Positions 1 through 8,620 are shown, counted from the first letter of the stretch. The stretch: DNA of 64,000 bases from Sunxiuqinia dokdonensis (GCF_001270965.1 NZ_LGIA01000148.1:1-64000); one strand, 5' to 3'. The notes: a model not told the origin generated them from the letters alone. Program-made: numbers and translations.

Positions 1-49
1 ACCTGTTGATAACCAGTGATTTATTTTGTTTTTAAGGATTGACTAAATA

Positions 50-81
50 GTCATTCATGGTCATTCAGTGGTCATTCAGTG
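50..81. repeat. 11-bp tandem repeat GTCATTCAGTG
   Basis: Three head-to-tail copies of GTCATTCAGTG are visible; the first is 10 bp (GTCATTCATG) and the next two are identical 11-mers. They lie beyond the 3' end of the minus-strand gene at 162-563. The same 11-mer recurs as a two-copy array at 13863-13884. The pitch is close to one helical turn. Function unknown. Confidence 0.75.
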
Positions 82-161
82 GTTTCTAACGATCGATGAC
101 AATAATTGACAGCAACGACAAAACAAATCGTTTAAACAGACAATCATATTTGAAGAGTAAC

Positions 162-563
162 CTACGAAGCTTCAGCCAGAAGTTGGATGGCTTCCTGCTT
201 TAAAACCGAGGGCAATTGAATTTTACGCCGCTCGATGCTGAGCAGCCACTTGCGGATTTCTTCGCTATCCAAAGTATAGAGCACATCGCGAAATTCATCA
301 ATTTGTTCGTCGCGGTATTCGTTTGGATTGACTCCCTGGTAACGGTCCAGCTCTTCATCTTCGAAATAGACGATTTCATCGGGATTTTTCAGCATCTCTT
401 CAAAATCGCACACCTCGTGCGCACCGCAGCAGTCCAGGGCAACATTCACTCCTTCATCGCTTGCATCGGCTTCCGGATCCTTTTTCCCAAACCGATTCGA
501 CAGCCAGGTTCCAACGACCAACAACACGAACAATCCAACAATAATTCCTACTAAAACCAGCAT
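162..563 (-). CDS. membrane-anchored acidic hypothetical protein
   Basis: This 133-residue protein starts with a single hydrophobic segment (about residues 2-21), then a short basic stop (RFGKK) and a strongly acidic soluble domain. A cysteine motif CCGAHEVC sits at residues 45-52, followed by a YFEDEELDRYQG block and a C-terminal helical part ending in a Leu-rich stretch. From memory, similar short proteins in Bacteroidales are often labelled 'phospholipase', but no catalytic motif is visible to support that. The N-terminal segment predicts an inner-membrane anchor with a cytosolic domain. No partner gene is adjacent: the next gene upstream is 260 bp away. The codon use and motif make it a real gene; function unknown. 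Confidence 0.75.
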   Translation of the reverse strand: MLVLVGIIVGLFVLLVVGTWLSNRFGKKDPEADASDEGVNVALDCCGAHEVCDFEEMLKNPDEIVYFEDEELDRYQGVNPNEYRDEQIDEFRDVLYTLDSEEIRKWLLSIERRKIQLPSVLKQEAIQLLAEAS

Positions 564-824
564 AACTTATTTCCTTCCTTCATCGAAATAAACAACTCAA
601 ACCAAAGAGCGTTGAAAATCAAACTCCTTTTTTTGAATGAATTGGCTGGCAAAGTTAGCATGAAAAATAAAATTCCTGATGAAATCATCTTCTGAATTAG
701 CGATTTATTTTCATGCTGATCCGCATTCGTTTTCAGGCTTGTTTTTGAGATTAATGACCTCGCAACGATTAGCCTTCTGGCCAAATCAATGCGCTAGTGG
801 GATAATCAATATCCGGCAAAGGCC

Positions 825-1691
825 TTAAAGGAAATCAGCGATTCGATTTAAGTCGTCAACTTTATCTTGATAGCCCAGCGACTGATAACTTTCGATCAGG
901 CTTTCCAGTAACTTTTTAATCATGATTTTGTCTTCGCACGGTTCATAGAAATCGTCTGTTCCAAACTGTTCGTTTCTGTTCAGAAAAAAATCAACCTCTT
1001 TTCGTCCAATGATAGCGCCCTTGTTGGACGGATTGATGTAGAACAAAATGGAAGACTTATAATCACTGCCGTGAACTTCGCGTGCCAGTTCAGGATCAAT
1101 ATAGGCCAGCAGGGGTGTTTTGGGGAAGTTGATAAACTGAACCGGAAATTTCAATTCGCGGGCAATCAAGGCATATAAAACAGCAACCGAAATGGCATTG
1201 CCTTTTTTCGTTTCGAGCAGCTGGTTGATGTAGCAATTTTGTGGTGAATGCAGGTGGCTTAGATTCACCGAAAATTTGTTGGTGTCGTAAAAAATGTGGT
1301 TTAATACGGTGATTTTCTCAAGCGAGGTCAGTTTATTGTTGATCTCAAGCCAAACATCATTTGAAATCTTCTGAATTTTTGACTTGATCGTTTTCAGCTT
1401 CAGGTCGGGATATTGATATTGGCTAATCAGGAAAAAGCCTTCGAACAAATCGACTTGTTTTTGATTGCCCCAGTTCAGGATTTTGGTTCGGGTTTCGGCA
1501 AATTGGATTTGTTGAATAAGATTTTCAATCCGCGACTGAATCAGTTCGTCCAGGCTGGTCTCCCATATTTGCTCCAATTGCTGAATTATTCGCCCGTCTT
1601 CGCAAAGCAGTTGTTGTTCAACTTCGTGAAAAACTGCTTCGTCCGGGTCATCCAGTAAAGCGATCAATGCCTGCAGTCGTTCATTTTTCAT
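825..1691 (-). CDS. transglutaminase-like (SirB1/Transglut_core2-type) protein
   Basis: The 288-residue soluble protein has an N-terminal helical region (1-140) and then a block at about residues 150-205 (NCYINQLLETKKGNAISVAV and following) that matches the core of the SirB1 N-terminal / transglutaminase-like domain. That family normally has YLNxVL...G.PISLA.LY at this place, and many members lack the Cys-His-Asp triad of true transglutaminases, so enzymatic activity should not be assumed. It starts 15 bp after the end of the uridine phosphorylase gene on the same strand and is probably co-transcribed with it. The biological role of the family is poorly known. Confidence 0.8.
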   Translation of the reverse strand: MKNERLQALIALLDDPDEAVFHEVEQQLLCEDGRIIQQLEQIWETSLDELIQSRIENLIQQIQFAETRTKILNWGNQKQVDLFEGFFLISQYQYPDLKLKTIKSKIQKISNDVWLEINNKLTSLEKITVLNHIFYDTNKFSVNLSHLHSPQNCYINQLLETKKGNAISVAVLYALIARELKFPVQFINFPKTPLLAYIDPELAREVHGSDYKSSILFYINPSNKGAIIGRKEVDFFLNRNEQFGTDDFYEPCEDKIMIKKLLESLIESYQSLGYQDKVDDLNRIADFL

Positions 1692-1706
1692 CCTCTATCA
1701 TCACGA

Positions 1707-2576
1707 TTAAGTGGTTAGTTTGTCTAAAACCAACTGAACCAGTTTTTTCATATGTGGGTGGTAATTTTCGCTGGCTTGTTTTGTTGTTCGGTTGGCAATA
1801 ATCAGGCAAACGGTTAATGCCTCGTGCCCAAGCAAAGCAGAAAGCCCGTAAATCGCCGAGCATTCCATTTCATAGTTGGTTATCTGAAAATCATTATAAT
1901 AAAAACACTCAATTTTTTCGTTTAAATGCGGATCGGCGGTTTCCAATCGAATAACCCGGCCTTGAGGACCATAAAAGCCCGGGGCCGAAATGGTTACGCC
2001 TGCGTGAAAGCTGTCGTCTTTCATCAGTTGGTACAAATAGTCAGATGAATCAACGACGTAAGGTTTAGCCAGATGCGGATTCCATTCGGTGTGAGCAATG
2101 AAATTGCGTTCAAAGTCGAGATCAGAGATAAGCGCCCTGTCGGCGTAGAAATTCAGCAAACCATCAAATCCAATCGCTTTTCGGGATATGACATACGAAT
2201 TAACCGGAAGGTCTTTTTGTAAGGCTCCCGAGGTTCCAATGCGAATAATTCTGAGTGAGCGTTTTTTCTCGCTGATCTCTTTTGTGTGCAGGTTGATGTT
2301 GACCAGCGCATCCAGCTCATTGAGAACTATATCGATGTTGTCGGTTCCAATGCCGGTTGAAATTACGGTTATTCGGGTATTGCGGTAAGTTCCAGTGGTC
2401 GATACAAATTCGCGGTTTGCAATTTTAAATTCGGTGCTGGAAAAATGAGATGCGATTAAGTCAACGCGGCCTGGATCTCCAACCAAAAGAACGGTATCCG
2501 CTACTTGTTCTGGTTTTAAGTGGAGGTGAAAAATGCTTCCGTCCTCATTAATAATCAATTCTGAAGAACCAATCAT
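1707..2576 (-). CDS. udp: uridine phosphorylase-like nucleoside phosphorylase
   Basis: A 289-residue PNP/UDP-family phosphorylase that splits nucleosides (probably uridine) with phosphate to the free base and ribose 1-phosphate in pyrimidine salvage. Visible family motifs are the phosphate-binding LVGDPGRV (about residues 30-37), ISTGIGTDNIDIVLNEL (about 72-88) and IGTSGAL (about 112-118). YEMECSAIYGLSALLGHEAL, about two-thirds along, is the nucleoside-ribose contact EMEC/A region. The length is typical for the longer Bacteroidota members. It is the first gene of a two-gene unit with the transglutaminase-like gene downstream (15-bp gap). Uridine as substrate is inferred from family resemblance; related enzymes differ in base preference. 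Confidence 0.85.
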   Translation of the reverse strand: MIGSSELIINEDGSIFHLHLKPEQVADTVLLVGDPGRVDLIASHFSSTEFKIANREFVSTTGTYRNTRITVISTGIGTDNIDIVLNELDALVNINLHTKEISEKKRSLRIIRIGTSGALQKDLPVNSYVISRKAIGFDGLLNFYADRALISDLDFERNFIAHTEWNPHLAKPYVVDSSDYLYQLMKDDSFHAGVTISAPGFYGPQGRVIRLETADPHLNEKIECFYYNDFQITNYEMECSAIYGLSALLGHEALTVCLIIANRTTKQASENYHPHMKKLVQLVLDKLTT

Positions 2577-2753
2577 ATAAATATGTTTTTTTGGTCAGGT
2601 CAAATCTAAACAAAAAAAGTTGATTTAGCCAAGGCCTTGTTATTATGAATCAGCTATATTAACAGCTTTTTACTAAGATTTAACTGTTTATTCGAGGAAA
2701 TCTTTAAAATTCTGTTACATTTACTTTCTAGTCAATTTATAAAAATTATACCA

Positions 2754-3572
2754 ATGGATTTCAATTTCAAAAAGTCTTATTTAATTATCGCAGGTGTTGT
2801 TGTCGTTGTACTGTTGTTTTTCGGAAGCAGCATGTTTATTACCATTCAGCCCGGTGAGCGCGGTGTTATTTTCCGTCCGTTTAGCTCAGGTTTAGACAAA
2901 GAGAGTATTTATATTCCGGGTTTTCACATTGTAGCTCCCTGGAACACTTTGTTTGTTTACGATGTGAAAGAGCAGGCCCGGGAAGAAACAATGGATGTGC
3001 TGGATAAAAACGGATTGTCGGTAAATGTTGATGTGTCCGTGCGTTTTAACCCAATGTATGACAAGATCGGTTACCTGCACGAGGTTTTTGGAACACGTTA
3101 TATTGACCAACTCATTATTCCTGAAGTTCGGTCGTCGGTGCGACAGGTTGCCGGGCGTTTTACTGCCGAGGAAATTTACTCGACCAAACGTAGTGAGGTA
3201 GAGGCTTCAATTATTGAGGAAACCGGAAAGATTCTTGAGAAGAACAACATTGCCATGCGCGCGTTGTTAATTCGGTCGATCAACCTCCCGGAAAAAATAA
3301 AGGCAGCTATTGAAACCAAGCTCGAAGAAGAGCAAGCTTTTTTAACCTACCAATATACTTTGCAAACAGCAGAGCAAGAAGCGGAGAAAAAGCGTATTGA
3401 TGCGGAAGCGATTGCCCGTTACAATCGAATTATTGATGCATCGCTGACGTCCAGCATTCTAAAGCAACGTGGAATAGAAGCTACTTTGGATCTGGCAAAA
3501 TCGCCCAATTCGAAAGTGGTCGTCATTGGTAGCACCAAAGATGGATTACCGCTGATTTTGGGAAATAACTAA
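2754..3572 (+). CDS. prohibitin-family SPFH/band 7 membrane protein
   Basis: The 272-residue protein has an N-terminal transmembrane segment (about 9-30) and an SPFH/Band 7 domain (about 30-210; TIQPGERGVIFRPF and SVRQVAGRFTAEEIYSTKR). The C-terminal part is an Ala/Glu-rich coiled coil (AEQEAEKKRIDAEAIARYN). This is the prohibitin (PHB1/2-like) layout: inner-membrane ring-forming scaffolds facing the periplasm, often linked to membrane protease control. It stands alone, divergent from udp, and is followed by a clear hairpin terminator at 3589-3624, so it is probably monocistronic. A direct link to FtsH-type proteases is family knowledge and is not shown here. Confidence 0.9.
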   Translation: MDFNFKKSYLIIAGVVVVVLLFFGSSMFITIQPGERGVIFRPFSSGLDKESIYIPGFHIVAPWNTLFVYDVKEQAREETMDVLDKNGLSVNVDVSVRFNPMYDKIGYLHEVFGTRYIDQLIIPEVRSSVRQVAGRFTAEEIYSTKRSEVEASIIEETGKILEKNNIAMRALLIRSINLPEKIKAAIETKLEEEQAFLTYQYTLQTAEQEAEKKRIDAEAIARYNRIIDASLTSSILKQRGIEATLDLAKSPNSKVVVIGSTKDGLPLILGNN

Positions 3573-3588
3573 AAGCAAATCCCCATAT

Positions 3589-3624
3589 AAGCCGGCAAGC
3601 CTGATTGGTTTGACCGGCTTTTTT
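3589..3624 (+). terminator. Rho-independent terminator after prohibitin gene
   Basis: AAGCCGG and CCGGCTT form a 7-bp stem around an 18-base loop, followed by a run of T. Confidence 0.75.
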
Positions 3625-3635
3625 ATTCAAAAAAG

Positions 3636-4115
3636 ATGAAGAAAATTATCAATGTACATCGCCATGATGATCCGGAAGTTTACCGATGCATTGGCTGCTC
3701 ACCGCATAATCCAATCGGTTTGAAACTGGAGTTTTGGGATGATGGCGAAAGTATTATTTCGAAGTGGAACCCACGCCGCGAGTTTGAAGGCTGGGTGGAG
3801 GTACTGCATGGCGGAATCCAGGCTACCCTGTTGGATGAAATTGCTGCCTGGGTGGTTTATACAAAATGCAAAACAGCCGGCGTTACAGCCGAATTAAAGG
3901 TGAAATACAAAAGGCCGGTTTTTACAACCCGGGGCGAAATTTTAATGAAAGGGCGGTTGGTGGAAATGAATAAGCGATTGGCTGTTATCCATGCGCAGTT
4001 GTTCAATGCTGAAAATGAACTTTGCGCAGAGGCGGATGTCAAGTATGTCATTTTTTCGGAGGAAGTAGCCCGCAAAAAATATCACTACCCGGGCATTGAT
4101 GCTTTTTACGAATAG
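3636..4115 (+). CDS. PaaI-family hotdog thioesterase
   Basis: This 159-residue protein is a hotdog-fold acyl-CoA thioesterase-like enzyme of the PaaI/YbgC superfamily. The motif WVEVLHGGIQATLLDEIAAW (about residues 51-70) is the typical HGG...LDE active-site region, in which the helix Asp/Glu activates water. The N-terminus has two cysteines (CIGCS, about 19-23) that are common in a Bacteroidota subgroup. Substrate cannot be read from sequence. It follows the prohibitin gene by about 60 bp but is separated by a terminator. Confidence 0.85.
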   Translation: MKKIINVHRHDDPEVYRCIGCSPHNPIGLKLEFWDDGESIISKWNPRREFEGWVEVLHGGIQATLLDEIAAWVVYTKCKTAGVTAELKVKYKRPVFTTRGEILMKGRLVEMNKRLAVIHAQLFNAENELCAEADVKYVIFSEEVARKKYHYPGIDAFYE

Positions 4116-4148
4116 AAATTATCAGGAGTTTGCGGCTGCCGGTCGTCT

Positions 4149-4412
4149 TTAGGCCGGATCAAGTTCCTCAATCATCGGAAACCATGGAGCGATGATGGAG
4201 TTTGACCTTGAACTTTGAATGGTGTCGGGTTTGTCATCAATCACCGGAGCTTCTTCCTTTGGTGCTGCTTCGGGTTCCGGAATCTCGATTTGCTCAACGG
4301 GAGCCGTAATGATGACACTATCGGTTGCAAATGGTTGTTCAAGTTCAACCTGGTGTGTTAATTTCAGGCCTAACAAATAAAAAATGGAAGATGTGAGAAT
4401 AATTAACTTCAT
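4149..4412 (-). CDS. small proline/glutamate-rich exported hypothetical protein
   Basis: A short reading frame of 87 residues from the chosen ATG at 4412; an upstream in-frame start at 4436 would add 8 residues but place polar residues before the hydrophobic stretch. It opens with a hydrophobic segment (KLIILTSSIFYLLGL), which looks like a signal anchor. This is followed by a low-complexity Pro/Glu/Ala tail (EIPEPEAAPKEEAPV), as seen in periplasmic linkers. It has no recognisable domain and no co-directional neighbour within an operon distance. It may be a genuine small envelope protein or chance; the composition favours real. Confidence 0.45.
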   Translation of the reverse strand: MKLIILTSSIFYLLGLKLTHQVELEQPFATDSVIITAPVEQIEIPEPEAAPKEEAPVIDDKPDTIQSSRSNSIIAPWFPMIEELDPA

Positions 4413-4629
4413 AACTGAATGATTGAATGCAACCAAAATTAGGTTTTTTTAATTCAGGTTTTGGTGATTTATCGACGAACAGCCTGTTTTTTTCTTTAAA
4501 AAATGTTAATGAAGCTTCCAAAAGCTGATTTCTTTTATGCATTTGGCCGGCGGGTAGTCAAAAAGGACACATGATGTGTTGCCGAATTCAAAAATCTGCT
4601 CCAAAATAGTTGTTTTTTTATTGTATGAT

Positions 4630-5667
4630 TTACTCTGCTCGTTTGGCCAAAAGTTCGTTTTCATTGGGACTTTTAAAGTCGTGTTTTGGGAAAACGATAC
4701 CAGCATCGGCCCGAACGCGATCCAGTATTTCCAATTGGTCAAGGGTGATTTGAAAGGACATCATGTCGCTTTCAATTTTGCCTGCATCCAGACATTGCAT
4801 CACGTGGGCGGCTTCGTACTGGTAGCCTTTTCCTTCAATTGGTTCAACCGGAACCACTTCTTCAAGTTCCATTCCTTTTTCCCAAATGCTGATTTGCGCA
4901 TTGGCGAACCAGCGTTTATTGAGTCGCAAATAACCCTGTTCGCACCAGTATTCGGTTTGAATGGACGAATGAGACGCGAAGCTTGAAACCAACGATGCCA
5001 TCGCGTTGTTGGCGTATTTAAAGCTCATGATGATGCTTTCTTCGCAGTTTGTAAATCCAAATTGGGTGTGGGTTTTTATTTCGGTCGGTTTCCCCAGTGC
5101 CATCAGCGAGGCAAAAATCGGGTAGATTCCGATATCTAAAAGTGACCCTCCTCCAAGGTCAATATTATAAAGCCGCTGGCTGGCATCTTTTTCGGCATTG
5201 AAAGCAAAGTCGGACCGCACCATTTTTAGTTTGCCCAGCTTTTCCGACTCGAGAATCTCCGTTGCTTTCAGAAAGGCTGGCTGAAACCGTGTCCAAAAGG
5301 CTTCCATCAGAAAGGTGTTGTTTTCTTTGGCACAGGCAATCATTTCGCGGGCTTCGCGGGCGTTGATGGCGAAGGCTTTTTCGCAAAGGGTGGCTTTTTT
5401 GTGTGTGAGGCAAAGCAGCGCGTGTTCGTGATGATGAGAATGGGGAGTGGCAATATAAACAATGTCCACTTTTGGATCTTCCACCAATTCGGTATAGCTG
5501 CCGTAGGCTTTTTCAAAACCTATTTCGTTGGCAAATTGCTGTGCCCGCTTCAGGTTTCTGGATGCGGCAGCGTAGAGCACGGCATTGGGAAGCAGTTTAA
5601 GGTCTTCGGCAAATTTGCGGGCAATTTTTCCGCAACCCAGAATTGCCCAGCGATATTGTTTTGTCAT
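4630..5667 (-). CDS. Gfo/Idh/MocA-family oxidoreductase
   Basis: The 345-residue NAD(P)-dependent oxidoreductase has an N-terminal Rossmann fold (WAILGCGKIARKFAEDL, about 7-23). The conserved cofactor/substrate loop CEKAFAIN (about 94-101) stands where the family has the EKP motif, with Ala in place of Pro. A C-terminal alpha/beta domain includes GGGSLLDIGIYPI (about 172-184). Family members oxidise or reduce sugars, sugar alcohols, inositols or dihydrodiols; this one resembles the trans-1,2-dihydrobenzene-1,2-diol dehydrogenase-like branch. It is monocistronic with no sugar-uptake genes nearby. A second paralogue lies at 46377-47372. Confidence 0.88.
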   Translation of the reverse strand: MTKQYRWAILGCGKIARKFAEDLKLLPNAVLYAAASRNLKRAQQFANEIGFEKAYGSYTELVEDPKVDIVYIATPHSHHHEHALLCLTHKKATLCEKAFAINAREAREMIACAKENNTFLMEAFWTRFQPAFLKATEILESEKLGKLKMVRSDFAFNAEKDASQRLYNIDLGGGSLLDIGIYPIFASLMALGKPTEIKTHTQFGFTNCEESIIMSFKYANNAMASLVSSFASHSSIQTEYWCEQGYLRLNKRWFANAQISIWEKGMELEEVVPVEPIEGKGYQYEAAHVMQCLDAGKIESDMMSFQITLDQLEILDRVRADAGIVFPKHDFKSPNENELLAKRAE

Positions 5668-5745
5668 GATGATCGATTTTTGGCGAGCAAGATAAACAAT
5701 ATCACACGAACTTTTCGAAAAAAAACAATTTCGCTTGATGCTAAA

Positions 5746-6312
5746 TCAGGGAGTCAGCTTTTTCAGTTCGAAAATGAAGGCCTGAAGTTCTTTCTTATAA
5801 AATTCAAAATAACTTGTCAGGTCGTCAATTTTTTCAAGAATGAAATCGTTCAGTTCATCATCCGTGGAAATATGAGCCATTTTATCCAGGAAATCCCAGC
5901 GATGACTTTCAAACCAATTTTCATCACGCAGTTTCCGGCGGCCTCCATAGCGGCTAAAGTAGTAAATGTAAACGTCACTTACATGGTACAAACTCGGATC
6001 CTCAAGTAAACGGTTGAGCCCCCCCGAAACGGATCGTAGCAAAAGCCAATACCGATTAAATTCTTCACTGAATTCACATAGGTACTTTAGGTTTTTAATT
6101 TTGACGTAGAACTCGTGGATTTCGTGTTTGATCAGGTTGGTTTCAAGTTCATCAATCACATCCGGAATTTGAGTAACAAATTCTTCTATGAATTCATTCT
6201 TTAATTCAGGATCAGCATTATTTTTTGTAATACCGTACGCTTGATTGAAATATTTATAAAACCTTTCCGCAGGAGTCATATTGTATGCTATTGGTAGGCT
6301 AATGTCAGACAT
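5746..6312 (-). CDS. hypothetical helical acidic protein
   Basis: This 188-residue protein has no signal peptide and no membrane segment, and is rich in aromatic and acidic residues (ENWFESHRWDFLDKM, YYFSRYGGRRKLRD). The predicted secondary structure is almost all helix. I do not recognise a family. It stands alone between two unrelated genes, with 78 bp downstream and a 290-340 bp gap upstream. Its even codon use and uninterrupted length support a real gene. Confidence 0.7.
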   Translation of the reverse strand: MSDISLPIAYNMTPAERFYKYFNQAYGITKNNADPELKNEFIEEFVTQIPDVIDELETNLIKHEIHEFYVKIKNLKYLCEFSEEFNRYWLLLRSVSGGLNRLLEDPSLYHVSDVYIYYFSRYGGRRKLRDENWFESHRWDFLDKMAHISTDDELNDFILEKIDDLTSYFEFYKKELQAFIFELKKLTP

Positions 6313-6598
6313 TTATTCTTAATCGTCAATAAGTTATATCAAGGAGTTATTGAATCAGTACTTTTGGTTAGCAATGTACCACATACACTGACCAAAATAA
6401 AGTGCATCTTTTCGATTATGGGACAACATTTTCAAAAACAAGCGAAAAACCATTAAAAATCGATCGGCGTTTTCTTGGGTTGCCAGCCCGATTTAACAAG
6501 ATTTTGCGCATGTCCTATTGTAGAACATAAGCAAAATGCGAATTGTTTATGCCGAAAGCGAATCCGTGTCATCGAATTTCAAAAAAATGATTGCTGAC
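6313..6598. other. non-coding divergent gap, nothing recognised
   Basis: This is the gap between the minus-strand hypothetical gene and the plus-strand rlmF gene. No open frame, repeat array, hairpin with a T-run or RNA motif was recognised. The rlmF promoter candidate starts at its right edge. Confidence 0.5.
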
Positions 6599-6629
6599 TT
6601 GCTTTTAGTTTGAACTCGGTCTAAATTTG
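6599..6629 (+). promoter_or_regulatory. candidate Bacteroidota promoter for rlmF
   Basis: TTG at 6599-6601, a 20-base spacer and TAAATTTG at 6622-6629 match the TTTG/TAnnTTTG pattern of the primary sigma factor in Bacteroidota. Transcription would start about 15 bases before the ATG. Confidence 0.6.
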
Positions 6630-6651
6630 GGACCTCGCAAAATCAATAGGC

Positions 6652-7623
6652 ATGCACTCAAAAAAGAAGGTTCACCCGAACGAAAAATCGAACTTGCACC
6701 CGCGCAATAAAAACCGCGGCCGTTATGATTTTGGTCGGTTGGTTGCTGCTTGTCCGGAACTGGCTCCTGTTGTAAGGCAGAATGCTTATGGGGACGAATC
6801 GATAGATTTTGCTGATCCTGAAGCGGTTAAAGCGCTGAACAAAGCCTTGTTGGTTGCGAGCTACGGATTAACTTATTGGGACATTCCTGATGGTTTTTTA
6901 TGTCCTCCGGTTCCGGGGAGAGCTGATTACATCCATCACCTGGCTGATTTGCTGAGCCGGGACAATGGAGGACAAATCCCCACCGGTTCATCCGTCCGCT
7001 GTCTTGATGTTGGCACCGGAGCCAATGTCATTTATCCGATTATTGGTGTGATGGAATATGGGTGGACATTTGTAGGCTCCGATATTGATGAACATGCATT
7101 GGAGTCGGCCCGTAAAATTATTCTTCAAAATTCAGAATTGACCGGAAAAATCGACTTACGCCAGCAAACGAATTCCAACGATATTTTCAGGGGGATCATT
7201 CAACCCAACGAACGGTTCGACCTGACTGTTTGTAACCCGCCGTTTCATGCTTCGCAAGCAGAGGCTGAATCGGGAACCATGCGTAAGCTTCGGAACCTGA
7301 ATAAGGCGACCAGCGGGAAATCGCAGTTGAACTTTGGTGGCAGGCATCATGAATTGTGGTGCGAAGGCGGCGAGGCAGCCTTCGTTCGGAAAATGATTCA
7401 GCAAAGCCGGCAATTTGCCACTTCTTGCTTGTGGTTTTCCACTTTAATGTCGAAACAGGAAAAGCTAAAGGGTGTCTATCGCGCGCTCCGGCAGGCTGAA
7501 GCCAAAGAAGTTGAAACCATTCCGATGGGGCAGGGCAACAAAACCAGCCGGCTGGTTGGCTGGACATTTTTAAGCAAAGCCGGGCGGCAGGAATGGGTTA
7601 AGAAGAGATTTTTGAAGATATGA
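6652..7623 (+). CDS. rlmF: 23S rRNA (adenine-1618-N6)-methyltransferase RlmF
   Basis: The 323-residue SAM-dependent methyltransferase is predicted to methylate N6 of A1618 in 23S rRNA. A basic N-terminal tail (HSKKKVHPNEKSNLHPRNKN) precedes the MTase fold. The SAM-binding motif is CLDVGTGANVIYPIIG (about 118-133) and the catalytic N6-adenine signature is CNPPFHAS (about 193-200). The downstream FGGRHHELWCEGGE stretch is specific to RlmF/YbiN. Length matches the family. It has its own promoter and ends 8 bp from the convergent phnA gene. Confidence 0.95.
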   Translation: MHSKKKVHPNEKSNLHPRNKNRGRYDFGRLVAACPELAPVVRQNAYGDESIDFADPEAVKALNKALLVASYGLTYWDIPDGFLCPPVPGRADYIHHLADLLSRDNGGQIPTGSSVRCLDVGTGANVIYPIIGVMEYGWTFVGSDIDEHALESARKIILQNSELTGKIDLRQQTNSNDIFRGIIQPNERFDLTVCNPPFHASQAEAESGTMRKLRNLNKATSGKSQLNFGGRHHELWCEGGEAAFVRKMIQQSRQFATSCLWFSTLMSKQEKLKGVYRALRQAEAKEVETIPMGQGNKTSRLVGWTFLSKAGRQEWVKKRFLKI

Positions 7624-7631
7624 AAGGGTCG

Positions 7632-8216
7632 TTAGTTCGTTTTTTTGACAAACTTGGTCAAAATCACAATTTGCTGGCCGTTGACGCGGCCTTCAATTTG
7701 CTCCGGATTGTCGTGTACAATGGAGATTCCCCGCACCGCTGTTCCGCGTTTGGCGGTGAAGCTGGTTCCTTTCACATTCAGATCTTTGGTCAGCACCACG
7801 GTATCGCCAGCCTGAAGCGCTACGCCATTGCAGTCCATGTGTTTGGCCTGCTGGCCAAGGTCGCTGTCTCCTTCGCCGTTTGCTTTGGCCCAGGCCAGTA
7901 CGTCGTCTTCCAGGTAAAGCATGTCCAGCAGGTTTTGCGCCCACACTTCGGCTTTCAAGCGGTTGAGCATGCGCCAGGCCATCACCTGAACAGCGGGCTC
8001 CTGGCTCCACATGCTGTCGTTCAGGCAATGCCAGTGATTCATATCAATGGCTTCCGGGTTTTCGATCTGCTCCAGGCAACGATCGCATAAAAGAATGCTT
8101 TTCTCCACCGCGGTATGGGTTGTTGGTGGAATCTCATAAGCACGCAATTCGTTGGTTGAACGGCACAATTCGCATGTTGATCCGCTTCGCTCGTGTAGTT
8201 TCTTCTCCAGGCTCAT
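7632..8216 (-). CDS. phnA: PhnA-domain zinc-ribbon protein
   Basis: From the ATG at 8216 the protein has 194 residues. It contains an N-terminal PhnA zinc ribbon (ERSGSTCELC with a second pair LLCDRCLEQI) and a C-terminal PhnA/YjdM domain (LQAGDTVVLTKDLNVKGTSF, ending near IVILTKFVKKTN). Despite the name, no phosphonate-degradation genes are present and the role of this widespread family is unclear. A longer frame from 8330 adds 38 residues that run into the repeat array upstream and lack family similarity, so I reject that start. A -7 box candidate lies at 8266-8273, and the 21-bp repeat array begins about 50 bp further upstream. Confidence 0.85.
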   Translation of the reverse strand: MSLEKKLHERSGSTCELCRSTNELRAYEIPPTTHTAVEKSILLCDRCLEQIENPEAIDMNHWHCLNDSMWSQEPAVQVMAWRMLNRLKAEVWAQNLLDMLYLEDDVLAWAKANGEGDSDLGQQAKHMDCNGVALQAGDTVVLTKDLNVKGTSFTAKRGTAVRGISIVHDNPEQIEGRVNGQQIVILTKFVKKTN

Positions 8217-8265
8217 CTTCGACAATGGTGTTAAATGGGTTCGATATTTTATTTTTTGAAGGGCC

Positions 8266-8273
8266 CAAAGATA
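8266..8273 (-). promoter_or_regulatory. candidate -7 box for phnA
   Basis: On the minus strand this reads TATCTTTG, a TAnnTTTG match 50 bases before the chosen phnA start. A good -33 element is not obvious. Confidence 0.4.
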
Positions 8274-8321
8274 AGCCAGAAAAATCGAAAGGAGGCCATC
8301 CTGCTTCTTTATTTCACGCTT

Positions 8322-8573
8322 CTCGGCCATTCCATGGTCTTTGGCAAGTGTTCCACGGTTCTTGGCAAGTGTTCCATCCTCCTAGTGGACAAGTCCGCGA
8401 AGACCGTGGAACAGTCTATGATTACCGTGGACAAGGAAATAGCATTCATGGAACAGTCCGTGCTCTTCGGCAAGTATTCCATGCTTATCATGGAACAGTC
8501 CACGAAGACCGTGGAATAGTCCATCGTTATCGTGGAACAGTCCATCGTTATCATGGACAAGTCCACGGACATC
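8322..8573. repeat. 12-unit degenerate 21-bp tandem array
   Basis: Twelve consecutive units of exactly 21 bp run without indels (starts 8322, 8343, 8364 ... 8553), with a thirteenth decayed unit at 8574. The common core is (A/G)TGGAACAGTCCA, in which TGGA and TCCA form an inverted repeat; some units have TGGACAAGTCCA. TCC at unit positions 10-12 is kept in nearly every unit while the last nine bases vary. There are no unique spacers, so it is not CRISPR. It occupies the gap between the 3' end of the LRR gene and the 5' end of phnA, both on the minus strand. Because 21 is divisible by three, several frames stay open across it; the minus frame is open over the whole array, and the plus frame is broken by a TAG in unit 10. 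Confidence 0.9.
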
Positions 8574-8620
8574 ATGGAATCAGCGATCCCCAACTTCAGC
8601 TGGGGCAGGAGCACCATCAT

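Noticed and set aside
551-784. Short minus-strand frame upstream of the first gene
   Set aside because: Composition is not protein-like and no start context or homology is visible; the gap 564-824 is treated as non-coding.
4506-4742. Small open frames in the gap before the first Gfo/Idh gene
   Set aside because: They overlap the oxidoreductase gene in another frame and lack recognisable features.
8217-8330. 38-residue N-terminal extension of PhnA
   Set aside because: It has no family likeness, spans the candidate -7 box and enters the repeat array.
8322-8573. CRISPR array
   Set aside because: The repeats are contiguous 21-bp units with no unique spacers, and no cas genes are nearby. The same applies to 16719-16928 and 63087-63174.
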